Below, one piece after another: positions 6,528 to 7,651 of a DNA stretch of 7,651 nt (the first letter of the stretch is position 1; each line of letters starts with the position of its first letter). The position numbers and the translations under genes are program-made. Under the pieces are notes generated by a model. It saw only the letters and a program-made list of their open reading frames with translations. It had not been told where the DNA came from and searched no databases. This stretch comes from Clostridiaceae bacterium (GTDB taxonomy: Bacteria > Bacillota > Clostridia > Lutisporales > Lutisporaceae), in assembly GCA_003527145.1 (NCBI GenBank), contig DPSW01000073.1, positions 1-7,651 on the forward strand, given 5' to 3'.

Positions 6528-7103
6528 TTAAAATCCCTCCAATATATATCTGCCCTTATTCACCATAGCATCCAGCAATTCCTTATTATTCTTTACATGA
6601 AGCTTGTCTGTATGAGCCACCAGGGTTTTCCCTGCCAACTCTGCATTAATGCATTTGTAAAACATATCGAGGACTTTAATGGTGCAGTCAAAATCCTCAT
6701 CTGCCATTGTCGAGCCTGCAGTACATATTGCATGTCCCAGCCTTTTCTTCCGGCTTATGGGGCTTTTGCCCAGTATGTATTTGCCGGACCAAATCGATTG
6801 GCACCGATCTATCAATGTTTTCAAACCGGATGATACTGTATTAAAATATATTGGAGTAGCAGTTATCACCATATCTGCTCTTTCAAAATCCTCATATATG
6901 GATTGCATATCATCCTTGATTATGCATTTTGCGTCCTTGTAGCAGTGGTCACAAGCCAGGCAAGGTCTGATATTAAGCGCTGCAACATACAACTTTTTTA
7001 CAGATGTATCCTCCGCTTCCATCCCCTTAAGCAAGGCGTCCAATAGAATATCGCTATTTTGTCCTCTTCGATGACTGCCATATATAGCAAGGATATTTTT
7101 CAT
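6528..7103 (-). CDS. Iron-sulfur-flavoprotein-like NAD(P)H-dependent FMN reductase
   Basis: The product is 191 residues with a flavodoxin-like fold of the NADPH-dependent FMN reductase superfamily. MKNILAIYGSHRRGQNSD opens with the first strand and the phosphate-binding loop (GSHRRGQNS, 9-17). A compact cysteine cluster follows: C48, C51, C54 and C60, a CX2CX2CX5C pattern. It leads into KDDMQSIYEDFERADMVITATPIYF, with the TPIYFNTVSSGLKTLIDR block (83-100) characteristic of this group. In iron-sulfur flavoproteins of anaerobes (Isf), such a cluster binds a [4Fe-4S] centre next to FMN. Four cysteines at this spacing support the same here. I chose the ATG at 7101-7103 because AGGAGG (7110-7115) lies 6 nt upstream; an upstream in-frame TTG at 7142 would read through a palindromic repeat. 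It lies between folT and dpaL in the same direction. The physiological electron partner is unknown, and the link to dpaL is inferred from position only. Confidence 0.85.
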   Translation of the reverse strand: MKNILAIYGSHRRGQNSDILLDALLKGMEAEDTSVKKLYVAALNIRPCLACDHCYKDAKCIIKDDMQSIYEDFERADMVITATPIYFNTVSSGLKTLIDRCQSIWSGKYILGKSPISRKKRLGHAICTAGSTMADEDFDCTIKVLDMFYKCINAELAGKTLVAHTDKLHVKNNKELLDAMVNKGRYILEGF

Positions 7104-7130
7104 AGGAATCCTCCTTTTACTGTTTGGTAT

Positions 7131-7172
7131 GCAAAGGGACAAAAAGAACCGTCCTCAGTGTCCCTTTGTCCC
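7131..7172. repeat. REP-like palindromic repeat (GGGAC/GTCCC type)
   Basis: CAAAGGGACA (7132-7141) is matched by TGTCCCTTTG (7159-7168) in a 10-bp perfect stem. A second TGTCCC copy follows at 7167-7172, overlapping the stem end, and an inner GTCC (7151-7154) can also pair with GGAC. The minus strand includes GACGGTTCTTTTTGTCCC. From memory, phrases of this kind recur in many Firmicute genomes as short dispersed repeats, often linked to REP-associated (Y1, IS200-like) transposases. No transposase is in this window. The element sits in the 79 bp between folT and the flavoprotein gene, where it could act as an intercistronic hairpin that stabilises or attenuates the transcript. Confidence 0.6.
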
Positions 7173-7182
7173 TCTATTGCAT

Positions 7183-7651
7183 TTATTGTATGAACCTTAC
7201 TCTTGATAGTATGAGATATAGCACGGCAACTTCTATCGGCGCCATAATCGCTCTTGCTATTATTCTGGCAGGCAGCAGCACTAAAAATCCCTTTTTCAAA
7301 AGTATCGTAAGCCATAAGGTGCCTAATCCCAAAGATACCAATAAAGATGTGATCATAATGGTCAAAACAATTTTCCAAAGGCTATAATTGGATTTGGTCC
7401 TGTAAAATATTAAGCCTGGAATCGCTCCCGTAAGCATTGCACTTAAGGTAAACCCCGGGAAGTAGGGGAAACCTCCTCCGCCAAATATGAGCATACCTGC
7501 AAGATCTGCAATTGCTCCGGTGAGCCCGCCTATGACAGGGCCTAAAAGCATACCTGCTAATAAAATGGGGATATCCCCAAAGCTTAGCCTGACAGAGCCC
7601 CCTACCAGATAAACAGCAAAGAATCTGGTGAGAATAATGCTCATGCCGGCG
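7183..7651 (-). CDS. folT: Folate-family ECF transporter S component, 5' end outside window
   Basis: This is the integral-membrane substrate-binding subunit of an energy-coupling-factor vitamin importer, which captures folate and docks onto a shared EcfA-EcfA'-EcfT module encoded elsewhere. About 155 residues are present. Visible features are the N-terminal helix SIILTRFFAVYL, then VRLSFGDIPILLAGMLLGP, the GAIADLAGML helix and GGFPYFPGFTLSAMLTG. Near the C-terminus come TLWLTILLKKGFLVLLPAR and a last helix of roughly IMAPIEVAVLYLIL. The FPGFTLSA and LVLLPAR blocks are typical of the folate S-component family. A Met codon at 7642-7644 lies inside what should be the first helix, and the frame stays open to the edge (reading Ala-Gly before that Met). 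I therefore infer that the true start is outside and some 10-20 residues are missing. It is the first visible gene of the probable folT-flavoprotein-dpaL operon, whose promoter is also outside the window. Confidence 0.87.
   Translation of the reverse strand, partial: AGMSIILTRFFAVYLVGGSVRLSFGDIPILLAGMLLGPVIGGLTGAIADLAGMLIFGGGGFPYFPGFTLSAMLTGAIPGLIFYRTKSNYSLWKIVLTIMITSLLVSLGLGTLWLTILLKKGFLVLLPARIIARAIMAPIEVAVLYLILSRVRFIQ

Noticed and set aside
7100..7387. Overlapping open frames on both strands around the REP-like repeat and the folT 3' end
   Set aside because: They cross the repeat and lie antisense or out of frame to folT. The folT frame has clear family motifs and these do not.
1..7651. 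CRISPR array, tRNA or rRNA genes, complete insertion sequence
   Set aside because: I saw no regularly spaced direct repeats, no tRNA cloverleaf or TTCGA-type arm in intergenic DNA, and no transposase reading frame.

Overview
The window looks like a chromosomal segment of an anaerobic, spore-forming Firmicute, most likely a member of the Clostridia. The grounds are AT-rich intergenic DNA, frequent ATA, AGA and AGG codons, strong AGGAGG-type ribosome binding sites before every complete gene, GTG and TTG starts, and a CwlD-type spore-cortex amidase. The genus cannot be fixed from this sequence alone.

Layout from left to right. (1) Positions 1-2720, minus strand: a Trk potassium-uptake module. 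trkA (two-domain NAD-binding regulator) comes first and overlaps by 50 bp the start of trkH (K+-translocating membrane subunit), whose 3' end lies beyond the left edge. An extended -10 promoter lies just upstream of trkA. (2) Positions 2783-3133: about 350 bp of AT-rich DNA without a convincing gene, holding a nested inverted repeat. (3) Positions 3207-3929, minus strand: cwlD, a membrane-anchored N-acetylmuramoyl-L-alanine amidase, closed by a clear rho-independent terminator at 3134-3173. (4) Positions 4045-5148, plus strand: an M29-family metallo-aminopeptidase diverging from cwlD. About 115 bp between the two starts holds back-to-back promoter candidates. (5) Positions 5208-5239: a hairpin shared by the converging aminopeptidase and ammonia-lyase genes. 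(6) Positions 5246-7651, minus strand: a probable operon reading folT (folate ECF transporter S component, 5' end outside the window), then an iron-sulfur-flavoprotein-like NAD(P)H/FMN reductase, then 2,3-diaminopropionate ammonia-lyase (dpaL). A GGGAC/GTCCC-rich palindromic repeat resembling a REP element sits between folT and the flavoprotein gene.

Functionally the window combines potassium homeostasis (TrkAH), spore-cortex maturation (CwlD), peptide turnover (M29 aminopeptidase), catabolism of the unusual amino acid 2,3-diaminopropionate to pyruvate and ammonia (DpaL), a redox flavoprotein and folate uptake. Most of it is ordinary chromosomal content. I see no CRISPR array, tRNA, rRNA, complete insertion sequence or novel defence-like system. 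The points most worth a second look are the REP-like element at 7131-7172, the apparent loss of the conserved tyrosine in the M29 enzyme, the compact cysteine cluster of the flavoprotein with its link to dpaL, and the nested palindrome at 3026-3076.
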